Shown here piece by piece: positions 17,846 to 26,359 of a stretch of 64,000 nt of DNA. The stretch comes from Curtobacterium sp. MCJR17_020. Lineage in GTDB: Bacteria; Actinomycetota; Actinomycetes; Actinomycetales; Microbacteriaceae. The notes under the pieces are model-generated. The model worked only from the letters and a program-made list of their open reading frames with translations, made no database searches and was not told the DNA's origin. The position numbers were made by a program, and so were the translations under genes. The stretch spans positions 3,162,001 through 3,226,000 of the forward strand of contig NZ_CP126260.1 in assembly GCF_003234365.2 (NCBI RefSeq), written 5' to 3'. The first letter of the stretch is position 1; each line of letters opens with the position of its first letter.

Positions 17846-18241
17846 TCACTCAGCCGTGCTACCGCTCGGTGTCCCCGAAGCGTCGTCGGCGTCCCCCGGG
17901 GCGACCGCTCGCGACCACGCCGAGTCGGCCGCCGTGCTCGTGTCCGGCGGCTCCGGCGTCAGGACGAGCCCCGAACCCGACGTGGCCGAGGCGTAGAGGT
18001 CCTCGAGCCAGCTGCGGTTGATCGACGGCACCCGGCTGCCGGAGAACTTGAAGTGCAGGCTGACGTTCGGGTTCAGCCAGATCGTGCTGCGACCGTTGCC
18101 GTGGATGACGTCGTCCTTCCACGAGAACGCGAACCGGTGCTCGCGTCGGAGCATGTTCACGATCACGATCTGCAGGTGTGTCATGGCGCGGTCGTCGATG
18201 CGGAGGTCGAGCGGCTGGCCGTCGTAGATGAGCTGACCCAT
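17846..18241 (-). CDS. DUF7882-like small protein (often labelled 'ATP-dependent DNA ligase')
   Basis: 131 residues starting MGQLIYDGQPLDLRIDDRAM, with 'WLNPNVSLHFKFSGSR' and 'SWLEDLYASATSGSGLVL'. From memory this matches a short protein common in Microbacteriaceae that is often misnamed a DNA ligase; it lacks a ligase KxDG motif. The C-terminal tail is Asp/Ser/Thr-rich and disordered. It is the last gene of the minus-strand operon, 8 bases after the hydrolase stop. Function unknown. Confidence 0.7.
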   Translation of the reverse strand: MGQLIYDGQPLDLRIDDRAMTHLQIVIVNMLRREHRFAFSWKDDVIHGNGRSTIWLNPNVSLHFKFSGSRVPSINRSWLEDLYASATSGSGLVLTPEPPDTSTAADSAWSRAVAPGDADDASGTPSGSTAE

Positions 18242-18249
18242 GGCCCCTT

Positions 18250-19440
18250 CTACTCCATGGTGCCGGTGTGCCCGAGCGATCTCGCCCAGGTCGTGATCGT
18301 GGTGTCGAACCAGACGGCGTCGACGTTCCGTTCCCAGGCGTGCTCGGCGGGCTCGCTCACCGCCAACGTCACGGTGTCGGGGTGCGCGTCGGCGAACGCC
18401 CGGCTGACGGCGAACGGCACGGTGGTGTCCCCCGACGAGTGGATGAGCAGGGTCGGCGGCAGGCTCCGCGGCGCGTGCAACCAGGAGAGCGCGCGGACGT
18501 CCACGGATGATCGGAGCCCGACGAGGCGGCACACCAGCGGCAGTGCCATCGCCCGGAGCGCAGCACCGACGACGAACCCGGGGAGCCCGGCACGACCGGC
18601 CTGTGAGCGCACCGTGGTCGCCCAGTCGAGCGCCGGCGACACGAGGACCAGTCCCACGAACCGGTCGCGGTGCGCCGATCGGGCGAGCAGCTCGTGGGTG
18701 ATCGTCGCACCCATCGACCACCCCACGATCACGAGCCGTTCCGCGCCGTTCGCGACGGCGTGGTCGAGTGCGGCCTCGACGTCGGGCCACTCGCGGGCGC
18801 CGAGGTGCGAGGCACGGCCCTGCCAGGGCGCCTCGCCGTCGCCGCGGAACGACGGGACGATCGAGGTCCAGCCGGCCTCGAGCGCCGCCGGCACGGTCCG
18901 GAGCGCCGTCACGCGGGTGGTGCGGATGCCGTGCACGTGGACGGCCCACGTCGTGGCGGCGGGCACGTCGGCGGCGGGCGGCGCATCGGCGGCGGGTGCG
19001 GGTGCGGGCGCGGGCGCGGGGCCACCGGGCCGGATGACCCACGCCGGCGCCGGGCCCACGGGCGTCGGCAGGTCGACCTCCGCCCAGTCGACGTCCATCG
19101 CGGCGGGGTCCGGGTGCACGTGCCCGCTCCACCGCACCCGTGTCGACACGTCACCCGTCGTCCGGACCACCGCACGCCGGACGGTGCCGGCGGCCTCGTC
19201 GACGTCGAGCACCGGCCCGACCGTGGTGTGCCCGGTGCCGTCGTGCCACAGGCCGTACTCCCCCGGGCGGACGGTGTCGTCGGTGATCGGGAGCCGGATC
19301 GAGTCGTCGGTCGTCTCGAGCACCGGGGTCCAGCGGTCGCCGCCGGGCAGCACGATCTTGCCGACGACCTTCCGCACCACGAGCAGGAACGCCGCCGCCA
19401 GCGCGACGAGCGAACCGAGCACCCACCAGACGATCGTCAT
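18250..19440 (-). CDS. Membrane-anchored alpha/beta hydrolase
   Basis: 396 residues. One N-terminal helix ('VWWVLGSLVALAAAFLLVV') anchors it. A lead domain of about 130 residues and a Pro-Ala linker come before the hydrolase domain, which has 'HVHGIRTTR', nucleophile elbow 'GWSMGA', acid Asp in 'SSGDTTVP' and His in 'EHAWER'. An esterase or peptidase-like activity is likely; the substrate is unknown. It starts 4 bases after the MAB_1171c-type gene in the same operon. Confidence 0.8.
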   Translation of the reverse strand: MTIVWWVLGSLVALAAAFLLVVRKVVGKIVLPGGDRWTPVLETTDDSIRLPITDDTVRPGEYGLWHDGTGHTTVGPVLDVDEAAGTVRRAVVRTTGDVSTRVRWSGHVHPDPAAMDVDWAEVDLPTPVGPAPAWVIRPGGPAPAPAPAPAADAPPAADVPAATTWAVHVHGIRTTRVTALRTVPAALEAGWTSIVPSFRGDGEAPWQGRASHLGAREWPDVEAALDHAVANGAERLVIVGWSMGATITHELLARSAHRDRFVGLVLVSPALDWATTVRSQAGRAGLPGFVVGAALRAMALPLVCRLVGLRSSVDVRALSWLHAPRSLPPTLLIHSSGDTTVPFAVSRAFADAHPDTVTLAVSEPAEHAWERNVDAVWFDTTITTWARSLGHTGTME

Positions 19441-19444
19441 CGCA

Positions 19445-20350
19445 TCAGCCTCCGAGACTGCGGGTCAGGGTCAGTTCCGCCGAGCGCACCTGGGCGAGCT
19501 CGGAATCGTCGAGGGTCCGGCCCTGCACCTCGGCGTCGCGGATCGCGATGACGAGGTCGTAGGTCCGCGCCTGCACGTCGCCGTCCCGTTCGACGGCGCG
19601 CAGCTCGTGGCGCCGGGCGATGCGGCGGAGCAGCCGGTGGTGCCGACGGCACGTCACGTCCCGCCACCACCGCCGGAACGTCAGGGACGCCATCGCGACG
19701 ACGATGAGGACGATGCCCAGGTAGAACGGCGGGTCGAAGCCCAGACGGAGTCCGTCGCGCAGCGGAGCGGGGAACCACCCGAAGTGGTCGGCGGTGAGGG
19801 AGAGCAGCTCGTCGATGCTCGCGATGACCACGAGCGAGAGACCCACCCGGAAGACCACGAGCGCGACCGGGTTCCGCAGCACGCCGTACCGGAGCGTCGC
19901 GGCGGCGATCACGCCGACACCCACCATGTAGACCGACCCGTAGAGCCACATCGCCGGCTGGTGGATCTCCCGCACGATGAAGTGGAAGTCCGTGCCACCC
20001 CGGTCGCGCACGGCGAAGAACGGGACGGCGAAGGCCACGACCACCACGAGGAGCGCCAGCGGGCTCGCCAGCCCCGGCCGTTTCGGCAGGTCGGACGTGC
20101 TCGCCCGGAGCATCAGCCAGAAGGCCGCCGTGGCGCACACGTTCTGCACCAGGTTGATGAGGTTCGTGCCCCCGAGGGCACCGTCGAGCACGGTCTGCGG
20201 CACGACGCTGCCGAGCGTCAGCAGCCCGAGCGCACCGACGCCGGTCGCACCCCAGGCTGCGCGGCCACGCGGGTTCCGCAGCACGTAGGGCGTGCGGGCG
20301 AGGAAGATCAGCGCCGCGCACCAGAAGGCGGCGGCGTGCAGGACGGCCAT
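19445..20350 (-). CDS. MAB_1171c/DUF6545-type integral membrane protein
   Basis: 301 residues. Several hydrophobic helices in the first 220 residues ('LALLVVVVAFAVPFFA', 'YLGIVLIVVAMASL') are followed by a basic cytoplasmic tail of about 80 residues. The pattern 'RTPYVLRNPRGRAAW ... NLINLVQNVCATAAFWLML' resembles actinobacterial MAB_1171c-type proteins, which are often found next to ImmA/IrrE-like genes. The ATG overlaps the stop of the peptidase gene by one base. Family function is not established; a signalling or membrane-sensor role is a guess. Confidence 0.65.
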   Translation of the reverse strand: MAVLHAAAFWCAALIFLARTPYVLRNPRGRAAWGATGVGALGLLTLGSVVPQTVLDGALGGTNLINLVQNVCATAAFWLMLRASTSDLPKRPGLASPLALLVVVVAFAVPFFAVRDRGGTDFHFIVREIHQPAMWLYGSVYMVGVGVIAAATLRYGVLRNPVALVVFRVGLSLVVIASIDELLSLTADHFGWFPAPLRDGLRLGFDPPFYLGIVLIVVAMASLTFRRWWRDVTCRRHHRLLRRIARRHELRAVERDGDVQARTYDLVIAIRDAEVQGRTLDDSELAQVRSAELTLTRSLGG

Positions 20351-20817
20351 CAGCCGTAGGCCCGCTCGTCCGCGCTCGCGCTGCCGGCGAGCAGCACGGT
20401 CGCGAGCTCGTACGCGAACCGCTCGGCGAAGTGCTCGTCGTCGTCCGAGATGCTCACCAGTCCGGTGTCGCCGTCGAGGGCGCGGCGGCACACGTGCCCG
20501 CCCGAGGCGAACTCGGCGATCGAGGTGGTGGTCGGGGCTCCGGCGTCGCCGTGCACGAGGTGTCCGAGCTCGTGCAGGACGCAGTGCATCCGGTACAGCT
20601 CGGGAGCACCGGCCGGCACGAGGACGAGGTTCTCGTGCTCGAACTGCGACACCAGCGCGGTGAGCGGTCCCCAGCTCGGACCGTCGACGTCGACCACGCG
20701 GGTCGGCTTGCCGACGAACCGCCCGACCCCGGCGACGACGTCGGGGAGCCTCGGCGACGGGGGAAGGGTCGCGACGAGGGCACTGACGGTGTCCGACGCG
20801 CTCGTACCCACTGACAT
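20350..20817 (-). CDS. ImmA/IrrE-family metallopeptidase-like protein
   Basis: 155 residues with the zinc motif HELGH in 'HCVLHELGHLVHG' and a downstream acidic segment 'FAERFAYELATVLL' that can supply the third ligand. ImmA/IrrE peptidases typically cleave or inactivate a repressor. No HTH is fused to it and no XRE gene is adjacent, so its target is not visible here. The start is supported by GAAAGGGG and an upstream TAGTCT (20841-20846) as a -10. It is the first gene of a four-gene minus operon. Confidence 0.78.
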   Translation of the reverse strand: MSVGTSASDTVSALVATLPPSPRLPDVVAGVGRFVGKPTRVVDVDGPSWGPLTALVSQFEHENLVLVPAGAPELYRMHCVLHELGHLVHGDAGAPTTTSIAEFASGGHVCRRALDGDTGLVSISDDDEHFAERFAYELATVLLAGSASADERAYG

Positions 20818-20924
20818 CGCCCCTTTCGATCTCCGCGGACAGACTACCTGCACGTCCCCCTTGCGCACGAGGGTGCGCGGGCGGAGCCTGGGACCAGGAC
20901 CGAACCCGACGACCAGGAGCGACG

Positions 20925-21908
20925 ATGCCCACCACGTCCGTCCACACCGATCCCGAGGCCCTCGCGCTGACGCTCGTCGCCGAGTTCCCCGTCCCGGTCG
21001 AGCGCCTCTGGGGCGCCTTCGCCGATCCCCGTCAGCTGGAACGCTTCTGGGGTCCGCCCGGCTTCCCCGCCACATTCACCTCGTTCGACCTGCGGCCCGG
21101 CGGCCGCGCCGACTACCGGATGACGTCACCACAGGGCGAGCGGTTCCACGCCGTCTGGCAGGTCACCGCGGTCGACGAGCCACACCGCATCGTGTTCCGC
21201 GACCTCTTCACCGACGCCGACGGCGAGGTCGACGACGCGTTGCCGGCCAGCGAGACCGTCCTGTCGTTCGAGACCGTCGGAAGCGGGTCCCGTGTGACCG
21301 TCCGGTCGTCGTTCGGGTCCACCGCCGACCTCGAGACCATGGTGGACATGGGCATGGTCGAGGGCTACGAGCAGGCCTTCGGACAGCTCGACGTCGTCCT
21401 CGCCGACCTGCGCGAGGACGCCCTCGGCAAGGGCACCGTCACCGAGCTCGTCGACGACACCCACGTCCGCATCACGCGGGCCTTCGCAGCACCACGCCAC
21501 CTGCTGTGGCGGGCGCACACCGAGCCCGAGCTCGTCCGGCAGTGGTTGCTCGGACCGGACGGGTGGGAGATGACGGTGTACGAGAACGACCTGACCCCGG
21601 GTGGCACGTTCCGGCAGGCGTGGGCGCCGACGGGAGACACCGAGGGCGAGCCGTTCGGCTTCGAGGGCGAGAACCTCGTCGTGGAACCGGAGCGGCGGAT
21701 GGTGTCGACCGAGCGGATGACCGGTGCGCCGTTCCCGCCGAACACGAACGACCTGCAGTTCGACGAGGCCGACGGCGTCACCCTGCTGACGCTGCGCATC
21801 ACCTACCCCGACAAGACGCAGCGCGACGTGATCCTGGCGACCGGCATGACCGACGGCATGGAGACCAGCTACCGGCGTCTGGAACGCGAGGTGCTGTCCG
21901 CCACGTGA
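20925..21908 (+). CDS. Tandem SRPBCC (AHSA1-like) protein
   Basis: 327 residues built from two copies of an AHSA1/Bet v1-like domain, at about 12-162 and 172-322. Each has the pattern V/F-P-x-x-x-L-W-x-A-x-x-x-P-x-x-L-x-x-W followed by 'LRPGGRADYRM' or 'LTPGGTFRQAW'. These domains bind hydrophobic ligands in a cavity. The start has AGGAG at good spacing. It is divergent from the peptidase operon and convergent with mvaS. Biological role unknown. Confidence 0.85.
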   Translation: MPTTSVHTDPEALALTLVAEFPVPVERLWGAFADPRQLERFWGPPGFPATFTSFDLRPGGRADYRMTSPQGERFHAVWQVTAVDEPHRIVFRDLFTDADGEVDDALPASETVLSFETVGSGSRVTVRSSFGSTADLETMVDMGMVEGYEQAFGQLDVVLADLREDALGKGTVTELVDDTHVRITRAFAAPRHLLWRAHTEPELVRQWLLGPDGWEMTVYENDLTPGGTFRQAWAPTGDTEGEPFGFEGENLVVEPERRMVSTERMTGAPFPPNTNDLQFDEADGVTLLTLRITYPDKTQRDVILATGMTDGMETSYRRLEREVLSAT

Positions 21909-21916
21909 CCAGCGGA

Positions 21917-21960
21917 CGGACGGGAGGCCCGTGGCGGCCCCGCCACGGGCCTCCCGTCCG
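21917..21960. terminator. Bidirectional terminator, GACGGGAGGCCCG family
   Basis: Perfect 20-base stem (21917-21936 / 21941-21960) with loop GCCC, between the convergent SRPBCC gene and mvaS. The arm contains CGGACGGGAGGCCCGTG, shared with hairpins at 29375, 32776 and 58215. Confidence 0.85.
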
Positions 21961-21974
21961 TCACGCGGTGCGTC

Positions 21975-23141
21975 TCAGGACGCCTCGTAGTGGCGCGCGC
22001 CGCCGCGCACCCCGGCGAACCGGTACGGCCCTGCCGTGACGCGCGGACGCTCGACGTCGTCGCTCGTCGCGGCGCCGGTCGCGTGCAGCTCGCGGTACGC
22101 GTCCACGGTCAGCGGGACGCGGGCCGAGAGCAGCTGTCGGACCCGGCCGACGCGACGGTGGTCGCGGTACGACGGCTGCACGATGCCGGTGAGGAGCTCG
22201 CCGACGCTGCCGGAACCGTAGCTGAACAGGGCGATGCGCTCCCCCGCCAGGTCCTCGTCGAGGTCGAGCAGTGCTGCGAGCCCGATCCAGAGCGACGCCG
22301 TGTACGTGTTGCCGGTCTGCTTGTTGTACGTGAAGCCGACGAACAGCTCCGACTCGTCGAACGGCACACCCACGTGCTGCGTCAGCTTCCGGTGGGCCTT
22401 GAGCGCCATCTTCGTGAACGGCTGGTGGTGGACGAAGCGCACGATGTCCTCGTACGCGGGGCCGCCCTGGTCCGCCAGGTCGTCCCACGCGCCGACGAAC
22501 GCGTCGACGTAGGCGCTGACGGACAGGCGGCCGTCGACCAGCGCCGTCGACCGGTCGTTCGGGCGCCAGAAGTCGTCGACGTCCGCGGTGAAGACACCGG
22601 CGGCCGGCTCGATCTCGATCAGGTCGGGATCGGCGGACACCAGGATCGCGGCGGCGCCGGCACCCTGCGTGGGCTCGGCGGCGGTGTCGACGTCGTAGCG
22701 CGCGACGTCGGCGGCGATCACGAGGACTCGCTCGCCCGGCGCCCGGGCGATGATGCCGAGGGCGAGCTGGACGGCGGCCATCCCGCCGTAGCAGGCCTGC
22801 TTCAGCTCGACGACGCGGACGTTCTTCGGCAGGCCGAGCAGGCCGTGCACGAAGACGCCGGCGGCCTTGGACTGGTCGACGCCGGACTCGGTGGCGAACA
22901 GCACGGTGCGGATGCCCTCGACGCCGTGGCGGTCGATGACCTCCTTGGCCGCGGCGGCACCCATCGTGACGATGTCCTCGTCCGGGGCGGGCACGCTGAA
23001 GGCGTCCTGGCCGATGCCGACGTGGTACTTCGCCGGGTCGACGCCGAGGCGCTCGGCCAGGTCGTCGAGTTCGAGCACGTGGTGCCCGGTCGCGATGGCG
23101 ATGTCGTGGATGCCGATGCGCAGTGCGCCGTCCGCGGTCAT
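21975..23141 (-). CDS. mvaS: Hydroxymethylglutaryl-CoA synthase
   Basis: 388 residues, the usual length of bacterial enzymes. It condenses acetyl-CoA with acetoacetyl-CoA to HMG-CoA. Catalytic residues are visible: Glu85 in 'LFATESGVDQSKA', Cys117 in 'LKQACYGGMAA' and His239 in 'HHQPFTKM'. It is the last gene of the mevalonate operon; its ATG overlaps the mvaA stop by 4 bases (ATGA). A bidirectional hairpin follows. Confidence 0.95.
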   Translation of the reverse strand: MTADGALRIGIHDIAIATGHHVLELDDLAERLGVDPAKYHVGIGQDAFSVPAPDEDIVTMGAAAAKEVIDRHGVEGIRTVLFATESGVDQSKAAGVFVHGLLGLPKNVRVVELKQACYGGMAAVQLALGIIARAPGERVLVIAADVARYDVDTAAEPTQGAGAAAILVSADPDLIEIEPAAGVFTADVDDFWRPNDRSTALVDGRLSVSAYVDAFVGAWDDLADQGGPAYEDIVRFVHHQPFTKMALKAHRKLTQHVGVPFDESELFVGFTYNKQTGNTYTASLWIGLAALLDLDEDLAGERIALFSYGSGSVGELLTGIVQPSYRDHRRVGRVRQLLSARVPLTVDAYRELHATGAATSDDVERPRVTAGPYRFAGVRGGARHYEAS

Positions 23142-24202
23142 GCTGCACCTCCGGCCGGCTTCGCGCCGCGTCGCTCCATGGCGACGTGGGCGGCCATCAG
23201 CTCACCCGGGTTCGTCTGGGCGGCGAGGAGCGAGAGTTCTCCGCACAGCACCGTGGCTGCGCACAGGGCGGCGAGACGACGGGCGTTCGCACCGGGCTCG
23301 CGGTCCTCGCGGCAGCCGAGGCGCACGAGGGCGTCCTCGACGACGGGCAGGTCCCCGCCCTTGCCGTTGCCGACCGTGCCGACGATCAGGTGCGGCAGCG
23401 AGGTGGCGAAGTACAGGTCACCGTCGCGGTTCTCGGCACTCGTGATGCCCTGCGAGCCCTCGACGATGTTCGCGGCGTCCTGCCCGGTGGCCAGGTAGAA
23501 GCCGAGCAGCATGTTCGCGTAGTGGGCGTTCGCGGAGCGGAGCGCCCCGGCGATGGTCGACCCGATGAGGTTCTTCGCGATGTTCAGTTCGACGATGCGT
23601 TCGGTGCTCGACCGCAGGCGCTTCTCGACGACGTCGCCGGGGATCACGATCTCGGCGATGGTGTTGCGGCCACGACCACGGATGCCGTTCACCGCGGTGG
23701 CCTTCTTGTCGGTGCAGAAGTTGCCCGAGACGGACACGTAGCGCAGGCCCGGCTGCCACGCCAGGATCGCGGGCAGGAGCTTGTCCGCCGCCTGCGTGAC
23801 CATGTTGTGACCCGAGGCGTCACCGGTCGTGAAGGCGAACCGCAGGAACAGCAGGTCACCGACGATCTCGGGGTGCACCTCGATGAGCTTCGCGAACCGG
23901 CTCTGCCCGGCGACCAGCGCCTCGAGCTCGTCCTGTCGCGCCAGGATCTGTCCCGCGGCGACGTGCGCCGCCGCGGCACTGGCCGCGCGGACGACGACCG
24001 AGCGTGTCATGCGCTCGTCGACGACGGTCGCGACGATGCCGTCGTCGACCATGCGCGAGATGCGGGCGCCGCGGCCGACGGACGGCCAGAGCGGCGACTC
24101 GTACGTGGCGAGCGGGACCTCGTGCTCGCCCTGGACCGCGTTGCCGCTGATGCGGATCGGTCCGACCCACTTGGTCGGGATCGGCGTGAGCAGGTCACTC
24201 AT
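23138..24202 (-). CDS. mvaA: Hydroxymethylglutaryl-CoA reductase
   Basis: 354 residues. It reduces HMG-CoA to mevalonate. Motifs fit the class I type: 'GDASGHNMVTQAADK', catalytic Lys in 'NFCTDKKATAVN', 'GRGRNTIAE', Asp in 'LATGQDAANIVEGSQ', 'SLPHLIVGTVGNGKG' and a late His in 'LMAAHVAMER'. The ATG at 24202 has AGAAGGAG upstream and overlaps the 3' end of mvaK2 by 8 bases. NADPH is the expected cofactor for class I. Confidence 0.93.
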   Translation of the reverse strand: MSDLLTPIPTKWVGPIRISGNAVQGEHEVPLATYESPLWPSVGRGARISRMVDDGIVATVVDERMTRSVVVRAASAAAAHVAAGQILARQDELEALVAGQSRFAKLIEVHPEIVGDLLFLRFAFTTGDASGHNMVTQAADKLLPAILAWQPGLRYVSVSGNFCTDKKATAVNGIRGRGRNTIAEIVIPGDVVEKRLRSSTERIVELNIAKNLIGSTIAGALRSANAHYANMLLGFYLATGQDAANIVEGSQGITSAENRDGDLYFATSLPHLIVGTVGNGKGGDLPVVEDALVRLGCREDREPGANARRLAALCAATVLCGELSLLAAQTNPGELMAAHVAMERRGAKPAGGAA

Positions 24203-25277
24203 CGAGGGCTCCTTCTGGTGCTCGCACCGCGACGCTGAGGTGTCTGATGTCGTGCGCCTCCCAGGCGCGGTGGATGCCGGCGGGGTCGATGTCCGCGGGG
24301 ACGAGCGCGATGCCGCAGTCGCCGCCACCGGCGCCGGACGGCTTCGCCGCACCGCCGGCCGCCTCGACGACGTCGCACAGGGTCGCGAGGCGTTCGGTCT
24401 CGATCTTCGACCCGACCGAGTCGCCGAGGCGCTGCATGAGCACCCGGGCACGTCGGAGCGCGTCGAGCGTCTGCTCCGCATCGCCGGTCTGGAGGCCCGT
24501 GGTCAGGTCGTCGACGCAGCTGCGGCTCTCGTCGAGGAACGCCTGGTACCCGCCGTTGCGGTGCCGACGCACCACGCCGACGAGCTTCGTGGTCGAGGCC
24601 GGCGAGCCGGTCCAGCCGACCAGGAGCTGCAGGTTCTCGGGGGCCGGTAGCCGCTGGACGTCGAAGCCCGCCCACGCGTCGGCGTCGGTGAGGATGTCGG
24701 ACACGCGGCGCTCGTCGACGAACGAGGCGAGGTGGTCGCGGTCCGGGGCGCTGTAGCGCAGCCAACCGCCGAACGTGCTCGCGGCGAGGTCCCCGCCGGA
24801 TGCCCGCGGGTTCACCCGGATGGTGGCGAGCAGAGCGACCTGGAAGCGCTGGCGCTGCGTCAGGCCGATGCCGTAGAAGCGGTCGAGGGCACCGACGGTC
24901 GCGACGGTCACCGCCGCCGAGGACCCGAGCCCGAACTTCCGGCCGCTGGCGTCGTCGAGCTGGCTCTCGATCCGCAGGTCGTGGAACCGCGGCGCGATGC
25001 CCCGTTCGGCGCGGAGCTTCTCGACGAGGTCGATCGTCGCCATCACGTAGTCGTAGGGGTGGTGCTCGCGGTCGAGGGCGAGGCCGTCCTCGTCGCGCGT
25101 CCACGTGAGCGGCAGGTGGCCGTACTCCTCCGAGTGCACGCTGCCCGCACCGTGCGCCTCGGACACGCGGGCCGTGATGGCACGGTCGAGGGCGATGAGG
25201 ACGGACGGCTGGCCGGGCTCGACGACGGCGTACTCGCCGGCGACGAACAGCTTGCCGTGGGCGCGGAACTCGATCAC
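24195..25277 (-). CDS. mvaK2: Phosphomevalonate kinase
   Basis: 360 residues of the GHMP kinase superfamily. 'AHGKLFVAGEYAVVEPGQPS' is the typical N-terminus, 'KFGLGSSAAVTVATVGAL' the ATP-binding GLGSSAA loop, and 'AKPSGAGGGDCGIAL' the C-terminal GHMP motif. It converts phosphomevalonate to diphosphomevalonate. It starts with GTG at 25277, overlapping the mvaD stop by 3 bases (GTGA), with GAAGGAG upstream. Confidence 0.93.
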   Translation of the reverse strand: MIEFRAHGKLFVAGEYAVVEPGQPSVLIALDRAITARVSEAHGAGSVHSEEYGHLPLTWTRDEDGLALDREHHPYDYVMATIDLVEKLRAERGIAPRFHDLRIESQLDDASGRKFGLGSSAAVTVATVGALDRFYGIGLTQRQRFQVALLATIRVNPRASGGDLAASTFGGWLRYSAPDRDHLASFVDERRVSDILTDADAWAGFDVQRLPAPENLQLLVGWTGSPASTTKLVGVVRRHRNGGYQAFLDESRSCVDDLTTGLQTGDAEQTLDALRRARVLMQRLGDSVGSKIETERLATLCDVVEAAGGAAKPSGAGGGDCGIALVPADIDPAGIHRAWEAHDIRHLSVAVRAPEGALDE

Positions 25278-26359
25278 TGCACGGACTCCTTCTGGTCGGG
25301 GCTGTCGCTCGCTGCGGCGACCCCGATCTCTTCGGAGCGGAGCACCCGAGCGGCAGGTCCGGTGCCGGACTCGATCACGTCGCCGAACGACGCCAGCGCG
25401 GTGGCCACGGCGGAGCGGTCCGCGGGCTGGCAGAGCACGACCACGTTCGGTCCGGCGTCGGCGGTGGCGTAGGCCTCGAGCCCCGCGGCGCGGAGTTCGC
25501 CCACGGCGTCGAACACGGCGACGCTGCGCGCGTTGAGGTAGCGGATCGGCGGGAAGGCGCCCTCGATCGTGGCGTGCATGCGCAGCGCGTTGCTCTCGGT
25601 GATCTCGCCGATGCGGGTGAAGTCGCCGGCCGCGCAGGCGTCGAGCATGTCGCCGACGGTCTCGGTGGTCGAGGTGACCCACGCCGGGTAGAACGGCGAG
25701 GTCGCGATGGTGCGGCGCATCGCCTCGCGCGAACCGATGGGCTTCGGACCTGCGTCGATCGTCACGACCACCATGGCCATCGGCGGCGCCGGGATCGGCT
25801 CCGCGAAGGAACCCTGGTCGTCACCGGCGTGCCAGACGGCGACGCCCCCGGGGATCGACCGGGTGGCCGACCCCGAGCCGCGGCGGGCGAGGCGGGAGAG
25901 GTCGCGCGCGGACAGGTCGAGACCGTACGCCGCCGACGCGGCGGTCGCGAGCGCCGCGAACCCCGAGGCGCTCGACGCCAGCCCGGCACCGGTCGGCACG
26001 GTGTTCTCGGACACGACGGACGCGCGGGTGTCGCTGCCGGCGAGCTCCCGCACGAGGTCGAGGAACTGCTGCACGCGCACCAGGGCACCGTCCTCGACGA
26101 CGTGGCCGTTCAGCGTGAAGGCGTCTCCCCACGGGCTCGGCCTGCCCGCCGCTTCGCGACGGTCAGGTACCGGCCCGCGTGGGCCCAGAGCCTCCGCACC
26201 GGCACCGGATCCGCCGTCCAGCGTGACGGTCGTCGTCGTCGGGAACACGTCGAGGCCCATGGAGACGCTGCCCGTGGCGGGCAACGCCAGCTGCGCGTCC
26301 GCCTTGCCCCAGTACTTGACGAGGGCGATGTTGGGGTGCGCGACGGCGGTGGCGGTCAT
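25274..26359 (-). CDS. mvaD: Diphosphomevalonate decarboxylase
   Basis: 361 residues. 'AHPNIALVKYWGK' is the family signature, 'GAGLASSASGFAALATAAS' the phosphate-binding loop, 'RRGSGSATRSIPGG' and 'TADAGPNVVVLC' the catalytic segments. It makes isopentenyl diphosphate from diphosphomevalonate and ATP. A Gly/Pro/Arg-rich insertion of about 25 residues (about 50-75) sits between early strands. Its ATG shares a base with the mvaK1 stop. Confidence 0.93.
   Translation of the reverse strand: MTATAVAHPNIALVKYWGKADAQLALPATGSVSMGLDVFPTTTTVTLDGGSGAGAEALGPRGPVPDRREAAGRPSPWGDAFTLNGHVVEDGALVRVQQFLDLVRELAGSDTRASVVSENTVPTGAGLASSASGFAALATAASAAYGLDLSARDLSRLARRGSGSATRSIPGGVAVWHAGDDQGSFAEPIPAPPMAMVVVTIDAGPKPIGSREAMRRTIATSPFYPAWVTSTTETVGDMLDACAAGDFTRIGEITESNALRMHATIEGAFPPIRYLNARSVAVFDAVGELRAAGLEAYATADAGPNVVVLCQPADRSAVATALASFGDVIESGTGPAARVLRSEEIGVAAASDSPDQKESVQ

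Noticed and set aside
17846..18241. 'ATP-dependent DNA ligase' label for the small protein
   Set aside because: It has no KxDG nucleotidyltransferase motif and is far too short; the label is a known type of misannotation.
23138..24202. Class II (NADH-type, degradative) HMG-CoA reductase
   Set aside because: Motifs and operon context fit the biosynthetic class I enzyme.
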